64,000 nucleotides of DNA from Loripinus fragilis (GCA_964019695.1 OZ026524.1:32823550-32887549), one strand, 5' to 3'. Shown: positions 51,586-63,841, numbered from the stretch's first letter. The notes: a model not told the origin generated them from the sequence alone. Numbers and translations are program-made.

Positions 51586-53333
51586 CACTGTCTTATAGTG
51601 TTCCTAGACTGTCTATTAGTGTAGCTAGATTGTCTATTAGTGTAGCTACACTGTCTAATAGTGTTCCTAGACTGTCTCCTAGTGTAGCTAGACTGTCTAT
51701 TAGAGTAGCTACACCGTCTAATAGTGTCCCTAGACTGACTATTAGTGTAGCTAGATTGTCTATCAATATAGCTAGACTGTCTATTAGTTTTTATAGACGG
51801 TCTGTTAGTGTAGCTAGACTGTCTACTAGTGTAGCTACATTGTCTATTGATGTTCCTAGACTGTCCGTTAGTGAAGCTAGATTGTCTATCAATGTAGCTA
51901 CACTGTCTATTAGTTTTCTTATACTGTCTGTTAGTGTAGCTACACTGTCTATTAGTGTTCATATACTGTCTGTTAGTGTAGCTAGACTGTCTATCAGTGT
52001 AGCTACACTGTCTAATAGTGTTCCTAGACTGTCTATTAGTGTAGATAGATTGTCTATTAGTGTAGCTACACTGTCTAATAGTGTTCCTAGACTGTCTATT
52101 AGTGTAGCTAGACTGTCTATTAGTGTAGCTACACTGTCTAATAGTGTTCCTAGACTGTCTACTAGTGTAGATAGACTGTCTATTAGTGTAGCTACACTGT
52201 CTTATAGTGTTCCTAGACTGTCTATTAGTGTAGCTAGATTGTGTATCAATATAGCTACACTGTCTATTAGTTTTCATAGACGGTCTTTTAGTGTAGCTAG
52301 ACTGTCTACTAGTGTAGCTACATTGTCTATTGATGTTCCTAGACTGTCCGTTAGTGTAGCTAGATTGTCTATCAATGTAGCTACACTGTCTTTTAATTTT
52401 CTTATACAGTCTGTTAGAGTAGCTAAACTGTCTATTAGTGTTCATATACTGTCTGTTCGTGTATCTAGACTGTCTATTAGTTTACCTACACTGTCTAATA
52501 GTGTTCATAGACTGTCTATTAGTGTAGCTAGACTGTGTATTAGTGTAGCTACACTGTCTAATAGTGTTCCTAGAATGTCTACTAGTGTAGATAGACTGTC
52601 TATTAGTGTAGCTACACTGTCTAACAGTGTTCCTAGACTGTCTATTAGTGTAGCTAGATTGTCTATCAATATAGCTACACTGTCTATTAGTTTTCCTATA
52701 CTGTCTGTTAGTGTAGCTAGACTGTCTACTAGTGTAGCTACATTGTCTATTAGTGTTCCTAGACTGTCTATTAGTGTAGCTAGACTGTCTATTAGAGTAG
52801 CTAGATTGTCTATCAATATAGCTACACTGTTTATTAGTTTTCCTATACTGTATGTTAGTGTAGCTAGACTGTCTACTAGTGTAGCTACATTGTCTATTGA
52901 TGTTCCTAGACTGTCCGTTAGTGTAGCTAGATTGTCTATCAATGTAGCTACACTGTCTATTAGTTTTCTTATACTGTCTGTTAGAGTAGCTACACTGTCT
53001 ATTTGTTTTCATCGACGGTCTTAGACTATTAGTTAGCTACACTGTCTATTAGAGTTCATAGAATGTCTGTTAGTGTAGCTTGACTGTCTATTAGTGTAGC
53101 TACACTGTCTAATAGTGTTCCTAGACTGTCTATTAGTGTAGCTAGACTGTCTACTAGTGTAGCTACACTGTCTTATAGTGTTCCTAGACTGTCTATTAGT
53201 GTAGCTAGACTGTCTATTAGTGTAGCTACACTGTCTAATAGTGTTCCTAGACTGTCTATTAGTGTAGCTAGACTGTCTATTTGAGTAGCTACACTGTCTA
53301 TTAGTGTTCCTAGACTGTCTATTAGTGTAGCTA
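51586..53333. repeat. 1,748-bp tandem duplication, copy 2
   Basis: Copy 2 contains A at 53013, again with the 6-bp insertion. I found no difference by eye over long stretches, so this is either among the youngest events in the window or an assembly duplication. Confidence 0.9.
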
Positions 53334-56300
53334 CACTGTCTAATAGTGTTCCTAGACTGTCTGTTAGCGTAACTAGATTGTTTATCAATGTAGCTACACT
53401 GTCTATTTGTTTTCATAGACGGTCTATTAGAGAAGCTACACTGTCTATTAGTGTTCATAGACTGTCTGTTAGTGTAGCTACACTGTCTATTAATGTAGCT
53501 ACACTGTCTTATAGTGTTCCTAGACTGTCTATTAGTGTAGCTAGATTGTCTATTACTGTAGCTACTCTGTCTTATAGTGTTCCTAGACTGTCTATTAGTG
53601 TAGCTAGACTGTCTATTAGTGTAGCTCCACTGTCTTTTAGTGTTCATAGACTGTCTGTTAGTGTAGCTAGACTAACTATTTGTGTAGCTACACTGTCTTA
53701 TAGTGTTCATAGACTGTCTATTAGTGTAGCTAGATTGTCTATTAGTGTAGCTACACTATCTAATAGTGTTCCTAGACTGTCTACTAGTGTAGCTAGACTG
53801 TTTATTATAGTAGCTACACTGTCTAATAGTGTTCCTAGACTGTCTTATAGTGTAGCTAGATTGTCTATCAATATAGCTACACTGACTATTAGTTTTCATA
53901 GACGGTCTGTTAGTGTAGCTAGACTGTCTACTAGTGTAGCTACATTGTCTATTGATGTTCCTAGACTGTCCGTTAGTGAAGCTAGATTGACTATCAATGT
54001 AGCTACACTGTCTATTAGTTTTCTTATACTGTCTGTTAGTGTAGCTACACTCTCTATTAGTGTTCATATACTGTCTGTTAGTGTAGCTAGACTGTCTATC
54101 AGTGTAGCTACACTGTCTAATAGTGTTCCTAGACTGTCTATTAGTGTAGATAGATTATCTATTAGTGTAGCTACACTGTCTTATAGTGTTCCTAGACTGT
54201 CTTTTAGTGTAGCTAGACTGTCTATTAGTGCAGCTACACTGTCTAATAGTGTTCGTAGACTGTCTACTAGTGTAGATAGACTGTCTATTAGTGTAGCTAC
54301 ACTGTCTAATAGTGTTCCTAGACTGTCTATTATTGTAGGTAGATTTTGCATCAATACAGCTACACTGTCTATTAGTTTTCATAGACAGTCTGTAAGTGTA
54401 GCTAGACTGTCTACTAGTGTAGCTACATTGTCTATTGATGTTCCTAGACTGTCTGTTAGTGTAGCTAGATTGTCTATCAATGTAGCTACACTCTCTTTTA
54501 ATTTTCTTATACTGTCTGTTAGAGTAGCTACACTGTCTATTAGTGTTCATATACTGTCTGTTCGTGTAGCTAGACTGTCTATTAGTGTAGCTACACTGTC
54601 TAATAGTGTTCCTAGACTGTCTATTAGTGTAGCTAGATTGTCTATCAATATAGCTACACTGTCTATTAGTTTTCCTATACTGTCTGTTAGTGTAGCTAGA
54701 CTGTCTACTAGTGTAGCTACATTGTCTATTAGTGTTCCTAGACTGTCTATTAGTAAAGCTAGACTGTCTATTAGAGTAGCTAGATTGTCTATCAATATAG
54801 CTACACTGTCTATTAGTTTTCCTATACTGTATGTTAGTGTAGCTAGACTGTCTACTAGTGTAGCTACATGGTCTATTGATGTTCCTAGACTATCCGTTAG
54901 TGTAGCAGATTGTCTATCAATGTAGCTACACTGTCTATTAGTTTTCTTATACTGTCTGTTAGAGTAGCTACACTGTCTATTTGTTTTCATCGACGGTCTA
55001 TTAGTTAGCTACACTGTCTATTAGAGTTCATAGACTGTCTGTTAGTGAAGCTAGACTGTCTATTAGTGTAGCTACACTGTCTAATAGTGTTCCTAGACTG
55101 TCTATTAGTGTAGCTAGACTGTCTACTAGTGTAGCTACACTGTCTTATAGTGTTCCTAGACTGTCTATTAGTGTAGCTAGACTGTCTATTAGTGTAGCTA
55201 CACTGTCTAATAGTGTTCCTAGACTGTCTATTAGTGTAGCTAGACTGTCTATTAGAGTAGCTACACTGTCTAATAGTGTTCCTAGACTGTCTATTAGTGT
55301 AGCTACACTGTCTAATAGTGTTCCTAGACTGTCTGTTAGCGTAACTAGATTGTTTATCAATGTAGCTACACTGTCTATTTGTTTTCATAGACGGTCTATT
55401 TGAGAAGCTACACCGTCTATAAGTGTTCATAGACTGTCTGTTAGTGTAGCTAGACTGACTATTAATGTAGCTACACTGTCTTATAGTGTTCCTAGACTGT
55501 CTATTAGTGAAGCTAGATTGTCTATTAGTTTAGCTACACTGTCTTATAGTGTTCCTAGACTGTCTATTAGTGTAGCTAGACTGTCTATTAGTGTAGCGAC
55601 ACTGTCTATTAGTGTTCATAGACTGTCTGTTAGTGTAGCTAGACTGTCTATTAGTGTAGCTAAACTGTCTAATAGTGTTCCTAGACTGTCTATTAGTGTA
55701 GCTAGATTGTCTATTAGTGTAGCTACACTGTCTAATAGTGTTCCTAGACTGTCTCCTAGTGTAGCTAGACTGTCTATTAGAGTAGCTACACCGTCTAATA
55801 GTGTCCCTAGACTGACTATTAGTGTAGCTAGATTGTCTATCAATATAGCTAGACTGTCTATTAGTTTTTATAGACGGTCTGTTAGTGTAGCTAGACTGTC
55901 TACTAGTGTAGCTACATTGTCTATTGATGTTCCTAGACTGTCCGTTATTGAAGCTAGATTGTCTATCAATGTAGCTACACTGTCTATTAGTTTTCTTATA
56001 CTGTCTGTTAGTGTAGCTACACTGTCTATTAGTGTTCATATACTGTCTGTTAGTGTAGCTAGACTGTCTATCAGTGTAGCTACACTGTCTAATACTGTTC
56101 CAAGACTGTCTATTAGTGTAGATAGATTGTCTATTAGTGTAGCTACACTGTCTAATAGTGTTCCTAGACTGTCTATTAGTGTAGCTAGACTGTCTATTAG
56201 TGTAGCTACACTGTCTAATAGTGTTCCTAGACTGTCTACTAGTGTAGATAGACTGTTTATTAGTGTAGCTACACTGTCTTATAGTGTTCCTAGACTGTCT

Positions 56301-57036
56301 ATTAGTGTAGCTAGATTGTGTATCAATATAGCTACACTGTCTATTAGTTTTCATAGACGGTCTGTTAGTGTAGCTAGACTGTCTACTAGTGTAGCTACAT
56401 TGTCTATTGATGTTCCTAGACTGTCCGTTAGTGTAGCTAGATTGTCTATCAATGTAGCTACCTGTCTTTTAATTTTCTTATACAGTCTGTTAGAGTAGCT
56501 ACACTGTCTATTAGTGTTCATATACTGTCTGTTCGTGTAGCTAGACTGTCTATTAGTGTAGCTACACTGTCTAATAGTGTTCCTAGACTGTCTTTTAGTG
56601 TAGCTAGATTGTCTATCAATATAGCTACACTGTCTATTAGTTTTCCTATACTGTCTGTTAGTGTAGCTAGACTGTCTACTAGTGTAGCTACATTGTCTAT
56701 TAGTGTTCCTAGACTGTCTATTAGGGTAGCTAGACTGTCTATTAGAGTAGCTAGATTTTCTATCAATATAGCTACACTGTCTATTAGTTTTCCTATACTG
56801 TATGTTAGTGTAGCTAGACTGTCTACTAGTGTAGCTACATTGTCTATTGATGTTCCTAGACTGTCCGTTAGTGTAGCTAGATTGTCTATCAATGTAGCTA
56901 CACTGTCTATTAGTTTTCTTATACTGTCTGTTAGAGTAGCTTCACTGTCTATTTGTTTTCATCGACGGTCTATTAGTTAGCTACACTGTCTATTAGAGTT
57001 CATAGACTGTCTGTTAGTGTAGCTAGACTGTCTATA
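52697..57036. repeat. Sister block of 43470-47810
   Basis: A at 53013, 54991 and 56963. Small differences include GACTAACTATTTGTG near 53,677, GACTGACTATTAATG near 55,452, GTCCGTTATTGAAGC near 55,943, AATACTGTTCCAAG near 56,094, and a one-base loss GCTACCTGTC near 56,460. Confidence 0.88.
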
Positions 57037-58336
57037 TTAGTGTAGCTACACTGTCTAATAGTGTTCCTAGACTGTCTATTAGTGTAGCTAGACTGTCTAC
57101 TAGTGTAGCTATACTGTCTTATAGTGTTCCTAGACTGTCTATTAGTGTAGCTAGACTGTCTATTAGTGTAGCTACACTGTCTAATAGTGTTCCTAGACTG
57201 TCTATTAGTGTAGCTAGACTGTCTATTTAAGTAGCTACACTGTCTATTAGTGTTCCTAGACTGTCTATTAGTGTAGCTACACTGTCTAATAGTGTTCCTA
57301 GACTGTCTGTTAGCGTAACTAGATTGTTTATCAATGTAGCTACACTGTCTATTTGTTTTCATAGACGGTCTATTAGAGAAGCTATACTGTTTATTAGTGT
57401 TCATAGACTGTCTGTTAGTGTAGCTACACTGTCTATTAATGTAGCTACACTGTCTTATAGTGTTCCTAGACTGTCTATTAGTGTAGCTAGATTGTCTATT
57501 ACTGTAGCTACACTGTCTTATAGTGTTCCTAGACTGTCTATTAGTGTAGCTAGACTGTCTATTAGAGTAGCTCCACTGTCTTTTAGTGTTCATAGACTGT
57601 CTGTTAGTGTAGCTAGACTGTCTATTAGTGTAGCTACACTGTCTTATAGTGTTCATAGACTTTCTATTAGTGTAGCTAGATTGTCTATTAGTGTAGCTAC
57701 ACTATCTAATAGTGTTCCTAGACTGTCTACTAGTGTAGCTAGACTGTCTATTATAGTAGCTACACTGTCTAATAGTGTTCCTAGACTGTCTTTTAGTGTA
57801 GCTAGATTGTCTATCAATATAGCTACATTGACTATTAGTTTTCATAGACGGTCTGTTAGTGTAGCTAGACTGTCTACTAGTGTAGCTACATTGTCTATTG
57901 ATGTTCCTAGACTGTCCGTTAGTGAAGCTAGATTGACTATCAATGTAGCTTCACTGTCTATTAGTTTTCTTATACTGTCTGTTAGTGTAGCTACACTGTC
58001 TATTAGTGTAGCGACACTGTCTAATAGTGTTCCTAGACTGTCTATTAGTGTAGATAGATTGTCTATTAGTGTAGCTACACTGTCTAATAGTGTTCCTATA
58101 CTGTCTATTAGTGTAGCTAGACTGTCTGTAAGTGTAGCTACACTGTCTAATAGTGTTCCTAGACTGTCTACTAGTGTAGATAGACTGTCTATTAGTGTAG
58201 CTACACTGTCTAATAGTGTTCCTAGACTGTCTATTATTGTAGCTAGATTTTGCATTAATATAGCTACACTGTCTATTAGGTTTCATAGACAGTCTGTTAG
58301 TGTAGTTAGACTGTCTACTAGTGTAGCTACATTGTC
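55711..58336. repeat. 2,626-bp tandem duplication, copy 1 (125 monomers)
   Basis: Copy 1 includes A at 56963 and B at 57313. The period is 2,625 (125 monomers) before the one-base loss at about 56,460 and 2,626 after it. The AATACTGTTCC variant near 56,094 also appears near 58,718, which confirms the pairing. Confidence 0.9.
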
Positions 58337-60962
58337 TATTAGTGTAGCTACACTGTCTAATAGTGTTCCTAGACTGTCTCCTAGTGTAGCTAGACTGTCT
58401 ATTAGAGTAGCTACACCGTCTAATAGTGTCCCTAGACTGACTATTAGTGTAGCTAGATTGTCTATCAATATAGCTAGACTGTCTATTAGTTTTTATAGAC
58501 GGTCTGTTAGTGTAGCTAGACTGTCTACTAGTGTAGCTACATTGTCTATTGATGTTCCTAGACTGTCCGTTAGTGAAGCTAGATTGTCTATCAATGTAGC
58601 TACACTGTCTATTAGTTTTCTTATACTGTCTGTTAGTGTAGCTACACTGTCTATTAGTGTTCATATACTGTCTGTTAGTGTAGCTAGACTGTCTATCAGT
58701 GTAGCTACACTGTCTAATACTGTTCCTAGACTGTCTATTAGTGTAGATAGATTGTCTATTAGTGTAGCTACACTGTCTAATAGTGTTCCTAGACTGTCTA
58801 TTAGTGTAGCTAGACTGTCTATTAGTGTAGCTACACTGTCTAATAGTGTTCCTAGACTGTCTACTAGTGTAGATAGACTGTCTATTAGTGTAGCTACACT
58901 GTCTTATAGTGTTCCTAGACTGTCTATTAGTGTAGCTAGATTGTGTATCAATATAGCTACACTGTCTATTAGTTTTCATAGACGGTCTGTTAGTGTAGCT
59001 AGACTGTCTACTAGTGTAGCTACATTGTCTATTGATGTTCCTAGACTGTCCGTTAGTGTAGCTAGATTGTCTATCAATGTAGCTACACTGTCTTTTAATT
59101 TTCTTATACAGTCTGTTAGAGTAGCTACACTGTCTATTAGTGTTCATATACTGTCTGTTCGTGTAGCTAGACTGTCTATTAGTGTAGCTACACTGTCTAA
59201 TAGTGTTCCTAGACTGTCTTTTAGTGTAGCTAGATTGTCTATCAATATAGCTACACTGTCTATTAGTTTTCCTATACTGTCTGTTAGTGTAGCTAGACTG
59301 TCTACTAGTGTAGCTACATTGTCTATTAGTGTTCCTAGACTGTCTATTAGGGTAGCTAGACTGTCTATTAGAGTAGCTAGATTTTCTATCAATATAGCTA
59401 CACTGTCTATTAGTTTTCCTATACTGTATGTTAGTGTAGCTAGACTGTCTACTAGTGTAGCTACATTGTCTATTGATGTTCCTAGACTGTCCGTTAGTGT
59501 AGCTAGATTGTCTATCAATGTAGCTACACTGTCTATTAGTTTTCTTATACTGTCTGTTAGAGTAGCTACACTGTCTATTTGTTTTCATCGACGGTCTATT
59601 AGTTAGCTACACTGTCTATTAGAGTTCATAGACTGTCTGTTAGTGTAGCTAGACTGTCTATATTAGTGTAGCTACACTGTCTAATAGTGTTCCTAGACTG
59701 TCTATTAGTGTAGCTAGACTGTCTACTAGTGTAGCTATACTGTCTTATAGTGTTCCTAGACTGTCTATTAGTGTAGCTAGACTGTCTATTAGTGTAGCTA
59801 CACTGTCTAATAGTGTTCCTAGACTGTCTATTAGTGTAGCTAGACTGTCTATTTAAGTAGCTACACTGTCTATTAGTGTTCCTAGACTGTCTATTAGTGT
59901 AGCTACACTGTCTAATAGTGTTCCTAGACTGTCTGTTAGCGTAACTAGATTGTTTATCAATGTAGCTACACTGTCTATTTGTTTTCATAGACGGTCTATT
60001 AGAGAAGCTATACTGTTTATTAGTGTTCATAGACTGTCTGTTAGTGTAGCTACACTGTCTATTAATGTAGCTACACTGTCTTATAGTGTTCCTAGACTGT
60101 CTATTAGTGTAGCTAGATTGTCTATTACTGTAGCTACACTGTCTTATAGTGTTCCTAGACTGTCTATTAGTGTAGCTAGACTGTCTATTAGAGTAGCTCC
60201 ACTGTCTTTTAGTGTTCATAGACTGTCTGTTAGTGTAGCTAGACTGTCTATTAGTGTAGCTACACTGTCTTATAGTGTTCATAGACTTTCTATTAGTGTA
60301 GCTAGATTGTCTATTAGTGTAGCTACACTATCTAATAGTGTTCCTAGACTGTCTACTAGTGTAGCTAGACTGTCTATTATAGTAGCTACACTGTCTAATA
60401 GTGTTCCTAGACTGTCTTTTAGTGTAGCTAGATTGTCTATCAATATAGCTACATTGACTATTAGTTTTCATAGACGGTCTGTTAGTGTAGCTAGACTGTC
60501 TACTAGTGTAGCTACATTGTCTATTGATGTTCCTAGACTGTCCGTTAGTGAAGCTAGATTGACTATCAATGTAGCTTCACTGTCTATTAGTTTTCTTATA
60601 CTGTCTGTTAGTGTAGCTACACTGTCTATTAGTGTAGCGACACTGTCTAATAGTGTTCCTAGACTGTCTATTAGTGTAGATAGATTGTCTATTAGTGTAG
60701 CTACACTGTCTAATAGTGTTCCTATACTGTCTATTAGTGTAGCTAGACTGTCTGTAAGTGTAGCTACACTGTCTAATAGTGTTCCTAGACTGTCTACTAG
60801 TGTAGATAGACTGTCTATTAGTGTAGCTACACTGTCTAATAGTGTTCCTAGACTGTCTATTATTGTAGCTAGATTTTGCATTAATATAGCTACACTGTCT
60901 ATTAGGTTTCATAGACAGTCTGTTAGTGTAGTTAGACTGTCTACTAGTGTAGCTAAATTGTC
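58337..60962. repeat. 2,626-bp tandem duplication, copy 2
   Basis: Copy 2 includes A at 59589 and B at 59939. The fusion at about 58,337 joins TCTACTAGTGTAGCTACATTG to TCTATTAGTGTAGC in register, the footprint of an unequal exchange between mispaired homologous monomers. Confidence 0.9.
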
Positions 60963-63640
60963 TATTGATGTTCCTAGACTGTCCGTTAGTGTAGCTAGAT
61001 TGTATATCAATGTAGCTACACTGTCTTTTAATTTTCTTATACTGTCTGTTAGAGTAGCTACACTGTCTATTAGTGTTCATATACTGTCTGTTCGTATAGC
61101 TAGACTGTCTATTAGTGTAGCTACACTGTCTAATAGTGTTCCTAGACTGTCTATTAGTGTAGCTAGATTGTCTATCAATATAGCTACACTGTCTATTAGT
61201 TTTCCTATACTGTCTGTTAGTGTAGCTAGACTGTCTACTAGTGTAGCTACATTGTCTATTAGTGTTCCTAGACTGTCTATTAGTATAGCTAGACTGTCTA
61301 TTAGAGTAGCTAGATTGTCTATCAATATAGCTACACTGTCTATTAGTTTTCCTATACTGTATGTTAGTGTAGCTAGACTGTCTACTAGTGTAGCTACATG
61401 GTCTATTGATGTTCCTAGACTATCCGTTAGTGTAGCTTGATTGTCTATTACTGTAGCTACACTGTCTATTAGTTTTCTTATACTGTCTGTTAGAGTAGCT
61501 ACACTGTCTATTTGTTTTCATCGACGGTCTATTAGTTAGCTACACTGTCTATTAGAGTTCATAGACTGTCTGTTAGTGAAGCTAGACTGTCTATTAGTGT
61601 AGCTAAACTGTCTAATAGTGTTCCTAGACTGTCAATTAGTGTAGCTAGACTGTCTACTAGTGTAGCTACACTGTCATATAGTGTTCCTAGACTGTCTATT
61701 AGTGTAGCTAGACTGACTATTAGTGTAGCTACACTGTCTAATAGTGTTCCTAGACTGTCTATTAGTGTAGCTAGACTGTCTACTAGTGTAGCTACACTGT
61801 CATATAGTGTTCCTAGACTGTCTATTAGTGTAGCTAGACTGTCTATTAGTGTAGCTACACTGTCTAATAGTGTTCCTAGACTGTCTATTAGTGTAGCTAG
61901 ACTGTCTAATAGTGTTCCTAGACTGTCTGTTAGCGTAACTAGATTGTTTATCAATGTAGCTACACTGTCTTTTTATTTTCATAGACGGTCTATTAGAGAA
62001 GCTACACTGTCTATAAGTGTTCATAGACTGTCTGTTAGTGTAGCTAGACTGTCTATTAATGTAGCTACACTGTCTTAAAGTGTTCCTAGACTGTCTGTTA
62101 GTGAAGCTAGATTGTCTATTAGTGTAGCTACACTGTCTTATAGTGTTCCTAGACTGTCTATTAGTGTAGCTAGACTGTCTATTAGTGTAGAGACACTGTC
62201 TATTAGTGTTCATAGACTGTCTGTTAGTGTAGCTAGACTGTCTATTAGTGTAGCTACACTGTCTTATAGTGTTCCTAGACTGTCTATTAGTGTAGCTAGA
62301 TTGTCTGTTAGTGTAGCTACACTGTCTAATAGTGTTCCTAGACTGTCTACTAGTGTAGCTAGACTGTCTATTAGAGTAGCTACACCGTCTAATAGTGTCC
62401 CTAGACTGTCTATTAGTGTAGCTAGATTGTCTATCAATATAGCTACACTGTCTATTAGTTTTTATAGACGGTCTGTTAGTGCAGCTAGACTGTCTACTAG
62501 TGTAGCTACATTGTCTATTGATGTTCCTAGACTGTCCGTTAGTGAAGCTAGATTGTCTATCAATGTAGCTACACTGTCTATTAGTTTTCTTATACTGTCT
62601 GTTAGAGTAGCTACACTGTCTTTTAGTGTTTATATACTGTCTGTTAGTGTAGCTAGACTGTCTATCAGCGTAGCTACACTGTCTAATAGTGTTCCTAGAC
62701 TGTCTATTAGTGTAGCTAGGTTGTCTATCAGTGTAGTTACACTGTCTAATAGTGTTCCTAGACTGTCTATTAGTGTAGCTACATTGTCTAATAGTGTTCC
62801 TAGACTGTCTTCTAGTGTAGCTAGACTGTCTATTAGTGTAGCTACACTGTCTAATAGTGTTACTAGACTGTCTATTAGTGTAGCTAGATTGTGTATCAAT
62901 ATAGCTACACTGTCTATTAGTTTTCATAGACGGTTTGTTAGTGTAGCTAGACTGTCTACTAGTGTAGCTACATTGTCTATTGATGTTCCTAGACTGTCCG
63001 TTAGTGTAGCTAGATTGTCTATCAATGTAGCTACACTGTCTTTTAATTTTATTATACTGTCTGTTAGAGTAGCTACACTGTCTATTAGTGTTCATATACT
63101 GTCTGTTCGAGTAGCTAGACTGTCTATTAGTGTAGCTACACTGTCTAATAGTGTTCCTAGACTGTCTATTAGTGTAGCTAGATTGTCTATCAATATAGCT
63201 ACACTGTCTATTAGTTTTCCTATACTGTCTATTAGAGTAGCTAGATTGTCTATCAATATAGCTACACTGTCTATTAGTTTTCCTATACTGTATGTTAGTG
63301 TAGGTAGACTGTCTACTAGTGTAGCTACATTGTCTATTAGTGTTCCTAGACTGTCTATTAGTGTAGCTAGACTGTCTATTAGAGTAGCTAGATTGTCTAT
63401 CAATATAGCTACACTGTCTATTAGTTTTCCTATACTGTATGTTAGTGTAGCTAGACTGTCTACTAGTGTAGCTACATAGTCTATTGATGTTCCTAGACTG
63501 TCCGTTAGTTTAGCTAGATTGTCTATCAATGTAGCTACACTGTCTATAAGTTTTCTTATACTGTCTGTTAGAGTAGCTACACTGTCTATTTGTTTTCATC
63601 GACGGTCTATTAGTTAGCTACACTGTCTATTAGAGTTCAT
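60963..63640. repeat. Right-terminal part of the array
   Basis: A at 61522 and 63600, B at 61933. From about 60,207 to 62,256 it parallels 47,830-49,837. The 63,170-63,470 stretch repeats a TTTTCCTATACTG / GAGTAGCTAGATTG module three times. The array stops at about 63,640, only 40 bp after the CGACGG of the last landmark A, in the middle of what would be a GAGTTCATAGACTG monomer. Confidence 0.92.
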
Positions 63641-63841
63641 TCATTATGTCACTGATAGGTCTTTTAAACGGAATGATCGCTGACAACTGTCAAAACGGAA
63701 AGTCACACAACCAGCCATCGAATGTGTCAGAATTCTCAAAAGCATTATTCTTGCAGTTTCCTGTGCATAAATTGCAAAGAATCTCCAAATTGATTGCCTG
63801 GAAAAGTCATCTTGCCTTGAAAGCGGCTATAACGTCACGAT

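Larger units (their letters stand above)
1..63640. repeat. Giant 21-bp satellite array with nested higher-order structure
   Basis: The whole stretch is head-to-tail 21-bp monomers in one orientation, about 3,030 copies. The core reads TAGCTAGACTGTCTATTAG plus TG and is about 38% GC. Substitutions cluster at a few sites: position 7-8 (AGA or ACA), the ATT that becomes AAT, TAT, ACT or TTT, and the first three bases (TAG or TTC). Almost all length variation is in steps of 21 bp, with rare 1, 2, 6 or 18-bp indels. No transposon, tRNA, rRNA or unrelated insertion interrupts it. The left edge is outside the window and the right edge is at about 63,640. The function is unknown. Size and homogeneity fit heterochromatin (pericentromeric, subtelomeric or an intergenic minisatellite), but nothing in the sequence picks among these. 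I see no CENP-B box or telomere motif. Confidence 0.98.

Noticed and set aside
1..63640. CRISPR array
   Set aside because: The units are contiguous 21-mers with no unique spacers of constant length, variation is spread through the unit, and no cas-like gene is present.
1..63640. Centromeric satellite with CENP-B boxes
   Set aside because: No match to the CENP-B box pattern (TTCG....A..CGGG) appears in any monomer type. A centromeric role cannot be excluded, but the sequence does not show it.
1..63640. Telomeric or subtelomeric simple repeat
   Set aside because: No TTAGGG, TTAGG or similar run occurs. TTAG appears only as part of the 21-mer.
63600..63700. Transposon target-site duplication or inverted repeat at the array edge
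   Set aside because: TTCATTCATT at the boundary is a short simple repeat. No terminal inverted repeat, poly(A) or transposase-like sequence is visible in 360 bp.
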